Origin: Halobellus rarus
Lineage (GTDB): Archaea; Halobacteriota; Halobacteria; Halobacteriales; Haloferacaceae
Direction: 5' to 3'
Assembly: GCF_024494595.1 (NCBI RefSeq)
Contig: NZ_JANHDI010000001.1
Span: 1-64,000, forward strand
Length of the DNA: 64,000 nt
Under the pieces are notes generated by a model. That model had not been told where the DNA came from and made no database searches. It was given only the letters and a program-made list of their open reading frames with translations. A program made the translations under genes and the position numbers. Of the stretch, positions 38,831-47,877 are shown in pieces (within the stretch, counting starts at the first letter, position 1; every line of letters begins with the position of its first letter).

Positions 38831-40025
38831 TCACGTCTCGATCTCGTCCTCCTCACTCGCCTCGCTCTTCCTTGGGCGTCGGGTCTCACCGGTCAGTTCA
38901 GCGCGACTCAGCGACGGGGTCCCGACCGCGACGAGCGACGCAGTCGAGAGGACGAACGCGGCGATGCCAGCCAGTCCTACCGGATTCGCGACGAGCTCTC
39001 CGAGAACCGAGTCGGTCGCGTCGGTGTAGACCAGCAGCGTCCCGCCGGCGGCGTTGAACACGCCGTGGAAGAACCCCGCGGCGAGGACCGAGCGGGCCCG
39101 GAGGACGAAGTACGTGTACAGCGGCGAGAACGCCACCGTCGCGGCCGTCATCGCCGCGACGCCGACGAGCGGGAACGACGGGTAGTTGTAGCCGTCGAGG
39201 ATCACCGGCGCGTGCCAAACACCCCGCAGGAAGCCGATGGCCACGCTCGCGCGCCAGAACCCCAGCGGCGCGAGTTCCCACAGGAGGTACCCCCGCCACT
39301 CGAACTCCTCGCCGAGCGCGAAGACGGCGTTGACGGTCACGCCGGCACCGACCGTCAGAGCCACGAGCGCGAGGACGCCGAGCGCACCCGACGGGAGAGG
39401 GAGTCCCGGCGTCGGATCGGCGGTGCCGTCGAAAGAGATGCCGGGGCACCGCGAGCGCGATCACGAGCGCCACCGCGAGCGCGATCACGAGCGCCACCGC
39501 GACGAGGGCGAGGACAGTCACGACGGCGGCGACGTGCCAGCGGAGGCGGCTGATCCGAACGCCGACGTCCCCTACCGACACCGCCGCCGTGAACACCGTC
39601 ACTGCGGCGGCGACTGCGGGCGTGAACATATACAGCGGGGCCAGCGCGACCATCCGGACGTTCGTCAGCCGAGCGGCGACGACGAACCCGAGAACGAGCA
39701 GGAGTAACGCGCCGAGAAAGCGAATCAGCCGAGACCGGTCGACGTCACTGTCCCGATCAGTGCTCGTCGCGGACGGCCGTTCGGTCGATGCGGTATCCGA
39801 ATCCGCCGCTTCGCTGTCTCCAGTTGCGTCGAGGGCGTCGTTTGCGGGGACCGTCCCGAGCGATCCATCGTAATGTAGGAAAAAGAACGTTTCCACGCTT
39901 CCGCCGACGTCACCGAGATAGCCTCGCGAACGACGACTGAACGGTCTTCTCAGTGAACGACTGCCGCCGGTGTCGAGCGAATCGGCATCGGTCGGGTCGT
40001 CGCTGCCCGTTCGTGCACAATCCAC
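38831..40025 (-). pseudogene. CPBP-family intramembrane protease, frameshifted
   Basis: The N-terminal part (40025 to about 39447) has membrane spans ending in VALVIALAVALVIALAV. The C-terminal part (about 39443 to 38831) is in the next frame and carries the CPBP/Abi active-site motifs EEFEWRGYLLWEL, GVWHAP and GFFHGVFNAAGG. The frames join at a run of four G on the plus strand (39443-39446); three G would restore one protein of about 397 residues. The break is directly beside a perfect 24-bp duplication. Possible explanations are a real disruption, a phase-variable repeat, or a sequencing error. The GTG at 40025 is only a tentative start. Members cleave membrane proteins or act in immunity and maturation. 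Confidence 0.8.
39451..39498. repeat. 24-bp perfect duplication next to the frameshift
   Basis: GCGAGCGCGATCACGAGCGC plus CACC occurs at 39451-39474 and again at 39475-39498. On the minus strand it encodes two copies of an eight-residue membrane-helix segment (VALVIALA). Four bases away is the G-run where the reading frame is lost. Confidence 0.93.
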
Positions 40026-40030
40026 TACCT

Positions 40031-40038
40031 ATTTATCC
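40031..40038 (+). promoter_or_regulatory. TATA box for purO
   Basis: ATTTATCC, 22-29 bp upstream of the purO ATG at 40060, supporting that start over the in-frame ATG at 39970, which lies upstream of the promoter. Confidence 0.65.
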
Positions 40039-40059
40039 CGGTCTTGGCCACGTTCGCGT

Positions 40060-40638
40060 ATGTACATCGGACGGTTCGTGATCGTCGCGCCCGACTTCGG
40101 CGCGTACCGCGTCTCCTCCCGCTCGTTTCCCAACCGACAGGTCGTCGCCCGCGACGGGACGCTGACGGTCGCGCCGACGCCCGACGCGCCCGAGAACGAC
40201 AACCCGTACGTCTCCTACAACTGCGTCCGCGAGGGCGGCGACGGCGTCGTCGTCGGCAACGGATCCCACGTCGATCCGATCGCGGAGAAACTCGACCTCG
40301 GCTACCCGGCGCGGGACGCGCTCGCGTCGGCGCTCCTCGCGCTCGACTACGAGAAGGACGACTACGATACCCCCCGCGTCGCGGGCGTCGTCGGCGAGGA
40401 ATCGTACGTCGGTATCGTCCGCCGGGACGCCCTGCTCGTCGACTCCGTCGACGAGGCCACTCTCGTCGCCACCTACGAGGAGGACGCGCCGACGCCGATC
40501 GAGTTCTCGTCCGACGCCGCTGCCGACCCTGCCGACATCGCGCGGGACGCCTACGACCTCGACTACGAACACGCCGTCTGCGCGGCGGGCGTCACGTACG
40601 ACGACGGCGACGTCGACGTCGGCTTCTACAACGGATAG
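40060..40638 (+). CDS. purO: archaeal IMP cyclohydrolase
   Basis: A 192-residue protein of the archaeal PurO family, which closes FAICAR to IMP, the last step of purine synthesis. It replaces the bacterial PurH C-terminal activity. Family-typical segments are [26 protein letters not shown] at the N-terminus, the [10 protein letters not shown] block near residue 48 and a C-terminal [14 protein letters not shown]. Length agrees with known archaeal PurO. It starts 60 bp before the metallophosphoesterase gene with its own promoter. Confidence 0.94.
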   Translation: MYIGRFVIVAPDFGAYRVSSRSFPNRQVVARDGTLTVAPTPDAPENDNPYVSYNCVREGGDGVVVGNGSHVDPIAEKLDLGYPARDALASALLALDYEKDDYDTPRVAGVVGEESYVGIVRRDALLVDSVDEATLVATYEEDAPTPIEFSSDAAADPADIARDAYDLDYEHAVCAAGVTYDDGDVDVGFYNG

Positions 40639-40699
40639 ACGCGTCCGGCCCGTCTCTTCGGGACGGTGACTTTTGTCCGCCGCACGTGTACGTCCGCGT

Positions 40700-41374
40700 A
40701 TGCAGGTCGCCGTCCTCTCCGACATTCACTCGAACAAGGTCGCACTCGACGCCGTCCTCGACGATCTCGCCGGCGACAGCGGAGTGAAACCGGACGCGAT
40801 GGTCTGCGCCGGCGACGTCGTCGGCTACAACCCCTGGCCCGCGGAGTGCGTCGCCGCCGTCCGCGAGCGAGAGATTCCCACGGTGATGGGGAACCACGAC
40901 CGCGCGGTCGCCTCGGATACGACGTTCCGATTCAACTCGATGGCGGCCGCGGGCGTCGAACACGCCCGAGAAGCACTCGACGACGACGCGCTCGGGTGGC
41001 TCGCGGGCCTCCCCGATAGCCGGACCGTCCTCGACGGCCGACTGAAACTGGTCCACGGCCACCCCGACGACCCGGACCGGTACACCTACCCCGAGGAGTT
41101 CTCGGCGTCGATGCTCGGCGACGAGGACGTCCTCGTGACCGGCCATACGCACGTGCAGGGACACCGCCTCTTCGACGAGGGCGTCGTGATGAATCCCGGT
41201 AGCGTCGGGCAACCGCGCGACAGCGACCCGCGGGCCGCGTACGCGCTGGTGGACCTGGAGGATCTCACGGTGGACGAGCGACGTGTCGAGTACGACGTCG
41301 ACTCGGTCGTCGAGGCGGTTCAGGAGGCCGGGCTCCCCGAGCGGATCGGCTCGCGGCTCTACGAGGGTCGATAA
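40700..41374 (+). CDS. metallophosphoesterase (YfcE/MJ0936-type)
   Basis: A 224-residue calcineurin-like phosphoesterase. All five metal-binding motifs are present in order: LSDIHSN, GDVVGYNPWP, GNHDRAV, LVHGHPDD and VTGHTHVQGH. The fold and length agree with archaeal phosphodiesterases that hydrolyse cyclic or aryl phosphodiesters in vitro. The physiological substrate is unknown. The ATG at 40700 puts the first beta strand (MQVAVLSDIHSN) at the N-terminus as in relatives. It is convergent with the small membrane protein at 41406. Confidence 0.9.
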   Translation: MQVAVLSDIHSNKVALDAVLDDLAGDSGVKPDAMVCAGDVVGYNPWPAECVAAVREREIPTVMGNHDRAVASDTTFRFNSMAAAGVEHAREALDDDALGWLAGLPDSRTVLDGRLKLVHGHPDDPDRYTYPEEFSASMLGDEDVLVTGHTHVQGHRLFDEGVVMNPGSVGQPRDSDPRAAYALVDLEDLTVDERRVEYDVDSVVEAVQEAGLPERIGSRLYEGR

Positions 41375-41405
41375 ACAGTCGCTTTTCCGCCCGTTCGACG
41401 CTTCC

Positions 41406-41642
41406 TTACTCCGCAATTCCGCCGAGGCTCGACATCGGCGTCGCGCCCGCGACGATCGCGCCCGTCGCCAGTAGCGCCGCGGACAGCACCACGAAGTCCC
41501 CGCTCGGCGAGTACCCCGCTAACCCCGCGCCCACCTGCACGATGAACACGGTGACGAAGAAACTGAGGATGGCGAACACGAGCATCACGAGCGCCGCGAT
41601 GATACTACTGACTAACGCGCCGAAAGAGTCTAAGAATCCCAT
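41406..41642 (-). CDS. small two-span membrane protein
   Basis: 78 residues with two strong membrane stretches (ALVMLVFAILSFFVTVFIV and FVVLSAALLATGAIVAG) joined by a short GAGLAGYSPSG loop. No signal peptide, no Cys. The start MGFLDSFGALV at 41642 fits. It lies between the phosphoesterase and aspartate kinase genes, codirectional with the latter. I do not recognise a function. Confidence 0.75.
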   Translation of the reverse strand: MGFLDSFGALVSSIIAALVMLVFAILSFFVTVFIVQVGAGLAGYSPSGDFVVLSAALLATGAIVAGATPMSSLGGIAE

Positions 41643-41714
41643 TTGTACTCTGTATCCGACCTGATCCGGGAGACGGATCAGGCTTGGGATCGGGGAATGA
41701 CGCTCGAACTCGGC

Positions 41715-42893
41715 TCAGAACTCGTCTTGGACGATTTCGAGCGTCTCCTCGCGGTCGTCCCACGCGACGAAGATGGCCACGGACGTCGCGGAGGTGATGA
41801 CGTCGTGGATGTTGATGCCGGCCTCCGAGATCGGCTGGACGATGTCGAGGATGACGCCGGGTCGGTTCGGCAGTTCGCCCCCGGTGACGCGGATGACCGC
41901 GACGTCGTCGTCGACGGTGACCGAGGAGAGCGTCTGATCGTCGACGACCTTCGCGTGCAGCAGGTTCTCGGCCTCTTCGGCGCGGTCTTCGTTCACGTAG
42001 AACGTCACCGAGTCCATCCCGGAGGCGACTGCGTCGATGTTGATCTCCGCCTCGCGCAGCGCCTGGGAGAGGTCCGCGAGGATGCCCGGACTGTTGCGGA
42101 TCGAGCGCCCGGCGACGGTGATGCACGCCAGCGAGTCCTCCTGCATATCGATGAGGTTCTCGAACTCGCCCTCGATGAGCGTTCCACCGGTGAGTAAGTC
42201 CCCGTGCTGGTAGTGGACGACGCGAACGTCGAGGTCGTCGTCCTTGTACGAGAGCGCCGAGGGCGCGACCACCTCCGCGCCGCGGAAGGAGAGGTTCCGG
42301 AGTTCGTCGACGGTGATCCGCCCGACGTTGCGTGCGCCTTCGACGACGCGCGGATCGCCCGTCATCACTCCCTCGACGTCGGTGACGATGACGACTTCGT
42401 CGGCGTTCATGTACCGGCCGAGCATCACGGCCGTCGTGTCCGACCCGCCGCGGCCGAGCGTCGTGATCTCCCCGTCGAGGTTCTGCGCCAGGAAGCCGGT
42501 GATCACCGGGACGACGCCGTCGAGGTCGGCGGCGAGCGCGGCGGCGCGGCGCTTCGTCTCCTCGACGTCGACCTCGCCGAGGTCGTTCGCGATGATCGGC
42601 CAGTCCTCCCCGCCGGGTTCGACGAACATCGCGTCGACGCCGCGGGCTGCGAGCGCCGCTTTGAGCATCCGGACGCTCGTCCGCTCGCCCATCGAGACGA
42701 TCTCCGCGCGGTCGCGGTCTTCGGCCTCGAACTCGATCTCGTCTAAGAGTGCGTCCGTCGTGTTCCCCATCGCGCTCGCGACGACGGCGATCTCGTGACC
42801 CTCCTCGACGGCCGCGGCGATGGAGTCGGCGGCGCGATTGATCCGGTCGCCGCTACCCAGGGACGTCCCCCCGAACTTCGCGACTACGCGCAC
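41715..42893 (-). CDS. lysC: aspartate kinase
   Basis: 392 residues. It phosphorylates aspartate, the first step toward threonine, methionine, isoleucine and lysine. The kinase domain has the start motif VVAKFGGTSLG, GFLAQNLDGEITTLGRGGSDTTAV and VTDVEGVMTGDPR. Two tandem ACT domains (about residues 245-390, for example VAGRSIRNSPGILADLSQAL and TGGELPNRPGVILDIVQPI) are the usual site of amino-acid feedback. Translation begins at the GTG at 42893, giving MRVVAKFGG; the longer frame upstream is outside the family alignment. No pathway neighbours are next to it. Confidence 0.95.
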   Translation of the reverse strand: MRVVAKFGGTSLGSGDRINRAADSIAAAVEEGHEIAVVASAMGNTTDALLDEIEFEAEDRDRAEIVSMGERTSVRMLKAALAARGVDAMFVEPGGEDWPIIANDLGEVDVEETKRRAAALAADLDGVVPVITGFLAQNLDGEITTLGRGGSDTTAVMLGRYMNADEVVIVTDVEGVMTGDPRVVEGARNVGRITVDELRNLSFRGAEVVAPSALSYKDDDLDVRVVHYQHGDLLTGGTLIEGEFENLIDMQEDSLACITVAGRSIRNSPGILADLSQALREAEINIDAVASGMDSVTFYVNEDRAEEAENLLHAKVVDDQTLSSVTVDDDVAVIRVTGGELPNRPGVILDIVQPISEAGINIHDVITSATSVAIFVAWDDREETLEIVQDEF

Positions 42894-43097
42894 GGTCGGC
42901 CCTCCTGTCGACGAACGAGACGGAACTGCGAGTGGTGCTCTGACATAGGCGCTCTTTGCGGGGGGGAGTGTAAAATCTTGTCTCCCGGCCCAACGGTTGC
43001 CGAATTTCTCGCGCTGGTCGACCCCCGAGTCGTCCCACGCCTTCGCTCGAAGCACCGACCACCGACTGCCGACCGCCGACGCGACACCCGGCGTCAG

Positions 43098-43102
43098 TTT
43101 AA
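43098..43102 (+). promoter_or_regulatory. TATA box for the GNAT-like gene
   Basis: TTTAA at 43098-43102 in GCGTCAGTTTAACC, 26-30 bp before the ATG at 43128. Confidence 0.6.
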
Positions 43103-43127
43103 CCACCGCTCGGTCGAACAGGGACCT

Positions 43128-43589
43128 ATGGACCTAGACGTCCGCGACGCCGTCGAGGCGGACGCCGAGACCCTCGGAGCGATCGTCGATCTCCCCGCGG
43201 ACGCGCTGCGGAACGTCGTCCACGACCGGACGGTCCGACTCGCGGTCGAACCGGCGTCGGACCCGGGACCGAACGCCGACGTCGCGTCCGACGGGGACGA
43301 CGTCGCCGGCGCGGCAGACGAGTCAGTGCTCGGTTTCGTCGCGTTCGACGTCCGTGACGGGACGGTGCACGTGACGCAACTCGCCGGAGACGCCGACGTG
43401 GCCGAGCGACTCCTCGCGGAGCCAGTTCGATTCGCCGTCAACGAGGGGTTCGACGTCTCGTTCGTCGTTCCGGATTCGGACGCGGACGCGGCTGCGGCCG
43501 CGCGAGCGGCCGGTTTCGAGGCCGTCGGATCGGGACCGCGCTTCGACGGCGAGGCGACGACCCGGTATCGGTTCCGCCCCGGCGACTGA
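43128..43589 (+). CDS. GNAT-like acetyltransferase-fold protein
   Basis: 153 residues. The order of elements fits a divergent GNAT fold: MDLDVRDAVEADAETLGAIV, a central strand GFVAFDVRDGTVHVTQLAG, then a helix following AERLLAEPVRFAVNEG, and ARAAGFEAVG near the end. The acetyl-CoA loop (Q/RxxGxG/A) is not clear, so catalysis is uncertain. A ~25-residue acidic insert precedes the central strand. It is divergent from aspartate kinase and convergent with the PolD small-subunit gene. Confidence 0.75.
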   Translation: MDLDVRDAVEADAETLGAIVDLPADALRNVVHDRTVRLAVEPASDPGPNADVASDGDDVAGAADESVLGFVAFDVRDGTVHVTQLAGDADVAERLLAEPVRFAVNEGFDVSFVVPDSDADAAAAARAAGFEAVGSGPRFDGEATTRYRFRPGD

Positions 43590-43623
43590 TCGACGAGCGT
43601 TACGTTCCCCGGCCGACGGCCGA

Positions 43624-45276
43624 TCAGGCGAACTTCCGCACGGTCATGTCGAGCGTGTCGAGGTCGAGAATCGGTGCGTAGCCGACGTCGGGATCGATGT
43701 TGACCGACTTCTGGAAGTCGGTCTGGGCCTGCCAGCACCCCGAGTTGACCGCGAGCACCTCGTGGTACTTGCCCCAGCCGAGTTTGTGGACGTGGCCGGT
43801 GTGGAACACGTCCGGCACTTCCTCCATCACGAGGTAGTCCTTCTCCTCGGGCGCGAGACGCGTCTTCCCGCCGAACTGCGGCGCGACGTGGCGCTTCTTC
43901 AGCAGCTGGTACATCGCCTTGTGCGGGTCGTCGTAGCTGGCCTTCTCCTCGGGCAACTCGGCGATGACCTCGTCGAGTGAGACGCCGTGGTACATCAGCA
44001 CCCTCACGCCCTCGACGGTCACGAGCGACGGGTTGCCCGTGATGCGGGCGTCGTGCGCCGACATAATCTCCCTGAGGTTCTCGTCGAACCCCGGCTGCGG
44101 CTCGGCGAGGCGGACCGCGTCGTGGTTGCCCGGGATCATCAGGATCTCCATATCGCCGGGGACGTCCTTGAGATGCTCGGAGAACCGCTCGTACTGCTCG
44201 TAGATGTCGACGATGTCGAGTTCCTCGTCCTGATCGGGGTAGACGCCGACTCCCTCGACCATATCGCCCGCGATGAGGAGGTACTCCACGCGCTCGGCCT
44301 CCTCGGTGTGGAGCCAGTCGGCGAACCGGGTCCAGGCGTCGGCCTCGAACTCCTGGCTGCCGACGTGGATGTCCGAGACCAGCGCCGCCTGCACGTGTCT
44401 GTCCGCGGTGTTCGGCGAGTACGTCCGCGGCACGTCCGGGAAGTGCATCGAATCGACGAACATGATTCCCGCGTCGTCCGAGAGCGTCCCCTCGACGGCG
44501 ATGCACTCGTCGAGCAGCAGTTCGTCGACGAAGCCGGCGAACTCCCGGTCCTTCATCACCAGACACGGGAACGTTCCGGTCGTGTCCTCCAACTCCACGA
44601 GCCAGTGGCCGCTCTTCGTCGAGCGGATGTCGTTGACGAGGCCGACCATCGCCGCGTCGGTCCCGCCGCTCATCGACTGGATGGCCGTCGCCGGCCGGTG
44701 GTTCACCCGCCCGCGGAGCTGTTTCGAGAGCTTCTCGTAGCGGTCTCTGAACACCTTCACGAAGTCGCCGTACTCGCCCGTGCCGGTGCTCTGGCCGGTC
44801 ACGTCGCCGTCGACTTCCAGCGACCGGAGCGAGGGATCGGCGGTCCGCGACGCCGCTGGACTTCCGTGTTCCGGGCCGCCTCCAGCGGCCGTGCGACCCC
44901 CGCCCGCGACCGCCGACGTCGACGTGTCGACCCCGCCGTCGGTATCGTTCCGGGGCGAGCGCTCTCCGCCGACGCCCGAGGCCGTTTCCGACGTTTCTTC
45001 TGGAGACGTATCTCTTCGATCGTCATCCTCTGTCGTCCGGTTCGATGCCGGTTCTCCAGTAGAAACAGGGGGGTCTTCGACTGCCGGATCACCGAGTGCG
45101 CCGCGGACGTCTCCAGCCGTGATCCGAAGTGCGGCGTCGTCGACGTGTTCGACCACCCGTTCGAGCGTTCGCCCCGGTCGTTCGGTGCTCGCGATGAGCG
45201 TCACGGCCGCCTGCTCGGCGTTGTATCCCCGCGCTGCGAGTTCCCGCACGATGCGAACCGGCGTCTCCAGAGGCAC
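43624..45276 (-). CDS. polB (DP1): DNA polymerase D small subunit (DP1)
   Basis: 550 residues. It is the proofreading exonuclease subunit of archaeal PolD, the main replicative polymerase in Euryarchaeota. Residues 1-60 form the N-terminal helical domain that binds the large subunit region. A ~110-residue disordered Ser/Thr/Glu linker follows. Then come an OB-fold (about 200-290) and the calcineurin-like nuclease with SDIHVGS, IAGDMVEGVG, MIPGNHDAVR, MYHGVSLDE and HTGHVHKLGWGKY. All metal ligands are present. Start MPLETPVRIVREL at 45276. No large subunit gene lies in the window. Confidence 0.95.
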   Translation of the reverse strand: MPLETPVRIVRELAARGYNAEQAAVTLIASTERPGRTLERVVEHVDDAALRITAGDVRGALGDPAVEDPPVSTGEPASNRTTEDDDRRDTSPEETSETASGVGGERSPRNDTDGGVDTSTSAVAGGGRTAAGGGPEHGSPAASRTADPSLRSLEVDGDVTGQSTGTGEYGDFVKVFRDRYEKLSKQLRGRVNHRPATAIQSMSGGTDAAMVGLVNDIRSTKSGHWLVELEDTTGTFPCLVMKDREFAGFVDELLLDECIAVEGTLSDDAGIMFVDSMHFPDVPRTYSPNTADRHVQAALVSDIHVGSQEFEADAWTRFADWLHTEEAERVEYLLIAGDMVEGVGVYPDQDEELDIVDIYEQYERFSEHLKDVPGDMEILMIPGNHDAVRLAEPQPGFDENLREIMSAHDARITGNPSLVTVEGVRVLMYHGVSLDEVIAELPEEKASYDDPHKAMYQLLKKRHVAPQFGGKTRLAPEEKDYLVMEEVPDVFHTGHVHKLGWGKYHEVLAVNSGCWQAQTDFQKSVNIDPDVGYAPILDLDTLDMTVRKFA

Positions 45277-45388
45277 ACCGACCGAACGGGGCAGCGGAAG
45301 AAAAGCGTACTGAACGAGCCCGGGGCGTCGCGTCCGATCCCGGCACGGCCCAGAAGGTTGAAACGCGGCGGCGAAGAAAACGGGGTAG

Positions 45389-46279
45389 ATGACGGACGAC
45401 GAGGGAGATGCGAACGCGCCCGGTCGACCGGACCCGGTTCAGCGCGAGGACGGGCCTTCGGGCCAGGACGGACCTTCGGGCGAGACGGCGACGCCCCCGA
45501 CCGACGACGGGTCCGATCGGGGCGAACCGGGACCGACCGATCGCCCCGACGCCGTCGACGACGGCGAGGCGACCCGCCTCCCTCCAGGGACCGTCGACTC
45601 CCGCCGCGACTCCGACAGCCGCCCCCGGCCGCGACCCGGAACGCGGGCCGCCGACCGCGACGTGAGTTTCCTGACACGCTTTCGGACGGCACAGAGCGGT
45701 CCGCTGCTCTTCGTCCGCGAGACGCTCTACAGCGCGCTCGCCGTCGCCGCCGTCGGCTTCCTCCTCTTTGCGATCAGCGGCGTCTGGCCCCCGATGGTCG
45801 CCGTCGAGAGCGGCAGTATGGAACCCGAGATGTCCCGCGGCGACCTGATCTTCGTCACGGAGCCCGAGCGGTTCACCCCCGACTACGCCTACGGTGACAC
45901 CGGCGTCGTGACGGTCGAAATCGGTAGCGAGGAGGGGTATCGGAGCTTCGGCGGCAACGGCTCGGTGGTGATCTACGACCCGCCCGACCGGATCGGCTCG
46001 CCGATCATCCACCGGGCGCACTTCTACGTCGAGGAGGGTGAGAACTGGTACGACCGGGCGAACCCGGCGCATATGAACGCGAACGACTGCAGCCAGCTCT
46101 CGAACTGCCCCGCGCCGCACGACGGCTTCATCACGAAGGGCGACGCGAACGCGCGGTACGACCAGGCGAGCAACATCGCCGGCCCCGTCCGATCGGAGTG
46201 GATCCGCGGGACCGCCCGGATTCGGATCCCCTATCTGGGGTACGTCCGGCTCAAACTGGCCGGGGCACTCGCTGCTTGA
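45389..46279 (+). CDS. signal peptidase I (Sec11-type)
   Basis: 296 residues. A ~100-residue acidic, proline-rich cytoplasmic tail precedes the single membrane span (LYSALAVAAVGFLLFAIS). The catalytic set is Ser143 in VESGSMEPEMSRGD, His208 in GSPIIHRAHFY and Asp252 in ITKGDAN. It matches the general haloarchaeal Sec11 peptidases that clean Sec-dependent signals. A C-terminal basic strand-span (YLGYVRLKLAGALAA) ends the protein. It contrasts with the operon-bound SipW-type enzyme at 36574. It is divergent from the PolD gene. Confidence 0.93.
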   Translation: MTDDEGDANAPGRPDPVQREDGPSGQDGPSGETATPPTDDGSDRGEPGPTDRPDAVDDGEATRLPPGTVDSRRDSDSRPRPRPGTRAADRDVSFLTRFRTAQSGPLLFVRETLYSALAVAAVGFLLFAISGVWPPMVAVESGSMEPEMSRGDLIFVTEPERFTPDYAYGDTGVVTVEIGSEEGYRSFGGNGSVVIYDPPDRIGSPIIHRAHFYVEEGENWYDRANPAHMNANDCSQLSNCPAPHDGFITKGDANARYDQASNIAGPVRSEWIRGTARIRIPYLGYVRLKLAGALAA

Positions 46280-46296
46280 CGCCGGCGCTATCGCCT

Positions 46297-47001
46297 CTAT
46301 TCGAGTTCGTCGAGCGCTTCGGCGGCTTCTCTCGCGGCCGCCAGATGCGCTTTCGCCTGCCGCGGATCGTCCGTCCGCTCCGCTAACTGCGCGTGACGCG
46401 TCAGCGCCCGCAGCAGCGCGTCCCGCGCCGTCCGTTCGCTCGCCGCCGCCGACCCCTCGTCCGCGGCGCCCGGCGCCCTCCCGACGGCGGTCGACGGACC
46501 GCGCGGCGTTCCACCGCTGTCGGCCGATCGACCGCTCGTCGCAGCCGGTTTCGGGCTGACGCCCACCTCCGCGGCTGCCGCCGCGTTCGGCTCCGGTTCC
46601 GAATCCGACTCCGGATCGGGGGCGACGCTTCTGCCGCTCTCCGGGGCGTCGGTCTCGACCGAACCGACCGCCGGCGTCGAATCTCGCTCGACCGCGCCGT
46701 TCGATTCCGACCGGCTGGCGGCGTCAGCCTCCGACGATGGCGTCATTTCCGGCGACGACTCGGCGGCCTCGCTCTCCGACGCCGCCCCCTCTCCGCCGGT
46801 GACGCGCTGACAGCTCGGACAGAACGCCTGGCCCTGGTAGCGGAATATCGGCGATCCGCACTCGTCGCAGTGCCGGTTGGTCATCGTCGCGCCCTTCAGC
46901 AGGAGTTCGCTCATCTGCTGGGTCTCCTTGCGCCGCTCCTCGTCCTTCTCGTACTTTTCGCGCAGTCGCTGCCGCTCCGCTTCCTCGTCGAAGTCGCTCA
47001 C
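46297..47001 (-). CDS. Sjogren syndrome/scleroderma autoantigen 1 (ZNRD2)-type zinc protein
   Basis: 234 residues. The N-terminus (DFDEEAERQRLREKYEKDEE; TQQMSELLLKGATMTNRHCDECG) and zinc ribbon CDECGSPIFRYQGQAFCPSC are the signature of the archaeal/eukaryotic SSSCA1 family. A ~110-residue disordered acidic linker follows. A C-terminal helical hairpin (LTRHAQLAERTDDPRQAKAH) ends the protein. Translation starts at the GTG at 47001 (MSDFDEE). The role is unknown in archaea. Confidence 0.88.
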   Translation of the reverse strand: MSDFDEEAERQRLREKYEKDEERRKETQQMSELLLKGATMTNRHCDECGSPIFRYQGQAFCPSCQRVTGGEGAASESEAAESSPEMTPSSEADAASRSESNGAVERDSTPAVGSVETDAPESGRSVAPDPESDSEPEPNAAAAAEVGVSPKPAATSGRSADSGGTPRGPSTAVGRAPGAADEGSAAASERTARDALLRALTRHAQLAERTDDPRQAKAHLAAAREAAEALDELE

Positions 47002-47382
47002 GTGTGGCCCGAACGCGACGTAGCTCGAAAAGTCCTCCGGGGACGGGGCAGGCGAGCGTTCGCGGTAGCATCCGCCTGCGAGCCTCCCGCCGGTCGGCTC
47101 TTGATCCCCCGCCCTCGGCGAGTGAACCGGCGTCTTTGCGAGCGGTAGCGAGCAACGGCCGGGGGACGACCGAAGGGAGTCACCCGGCGACCGAGCGGCT
47201 CGCAGCGCCAGGCAGGTCGCCGGATACCGGTCTCTCGATTCACTCGATGCGTGACCCGCTGGGCCTCCGCGAGCGACCGCAGTGAGCGAGCGGTTCACAT
47301 CGACGAACGGCCGGAGGCCGTGAGCCGGCGTATTCTCGGTCCAGCTTTCGTTGCAAAAGGACCTCGCCAGTGTTCTGCCCGC
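47002..47382. other. gene-free spacer with haloarchaeal REP-like sequence
   Basis: No gene supported on either strand. It holds GAGCGACCGCAGTGAGCGAG near 47270-47289 and a related GCGAGCGGTAGCGAGCAACG near 47137-47156. These are typical haloarchaeal intergenic REP-like sequences. It acts as the upstream region of the zinc protein and the 3' side of the OB-fold gene. Confidence 0.6.
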
Positions 47383-47877
47383 TCACAGCAGCTCGAAGAC
47401 GTGGATCGGCCACTCCTCCTCGTAGGACAGGTCGAAATCCGGATCGATATCGACCGCCTCGGGATCACAGACTCGGAGTTCGACGCGGTCTCCGATGGCG
47501 ACGTCCTCGAGCGAAGCGGCGACTCGACCCGTAAGCCGAGCCGAAGAGTCGAGTTCGACCACTGCGACGGTGATCGGCGCCAACTGGTCGAACGCAGAGG
47601 GCGGTCGGTTGACCGACGTGTACGAGATCACCTCGCCGGTCCGGGGCTGCTCCGACAGCGTGACTGCCCGGCTGCCACAACCGTAACAGGCGGGACGAGG
47701 CGGCAGCAGGTGTGTATCACACTCCGTACAGCGGGCGGCCATCAACCGGCCCTCAGATAACGCGTCGAAGAAGCCGGGGAGCGTGAACGGCGAGTCGGCG
47801 GTGATGTCTTCCGGTACGAGCGGTCCCGTCGTCGTGGAATCGGTGTCTGTCATCGGTGAGTTACTCTCTTCGGTCAT
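47383..47877 (-). CDS. OB-fold/zinc-ribbon acyl-CoA-binding partner (DUF35)
   Basis: 164 residues. A zinc ribbon (CTECDTHLLPPRPACYGCG, residues about 50-70) is followed by an OB-fold (TGEVISYTSVNRPPSAFDQL; RVELRVCD). This pair of folds accompanies thiolases in archaea and channels acyl-CoA between enzymes. The ATG overlaps the thiolase stop by four bases (ATGA), so the two are a coupled pair, and a stable complex is likely. A second ATG eight codons in is possible. Confidence 0.9.
   Translation of the reverse strand: MTEESNSPMTDTDSTTTGPLVPEDITADSPFTLPGFFDALSEGRLMAARCTECDTHLLPPRPACYGCGSRAVTLSEQPRTGEVISYTSVNRPPSAFDQLAPITVAVVELDSSARLTGRVAASLEDVAIGDRVELRVCDPEAVDIDPDFDLSYEEEWPIHVFELL

Noticed and set aside
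47251-47760. Plus-strand frame across the DUF35 gene
   Set aside because: Antisense shadow of the zinc-ribbon/OB-fold gene.
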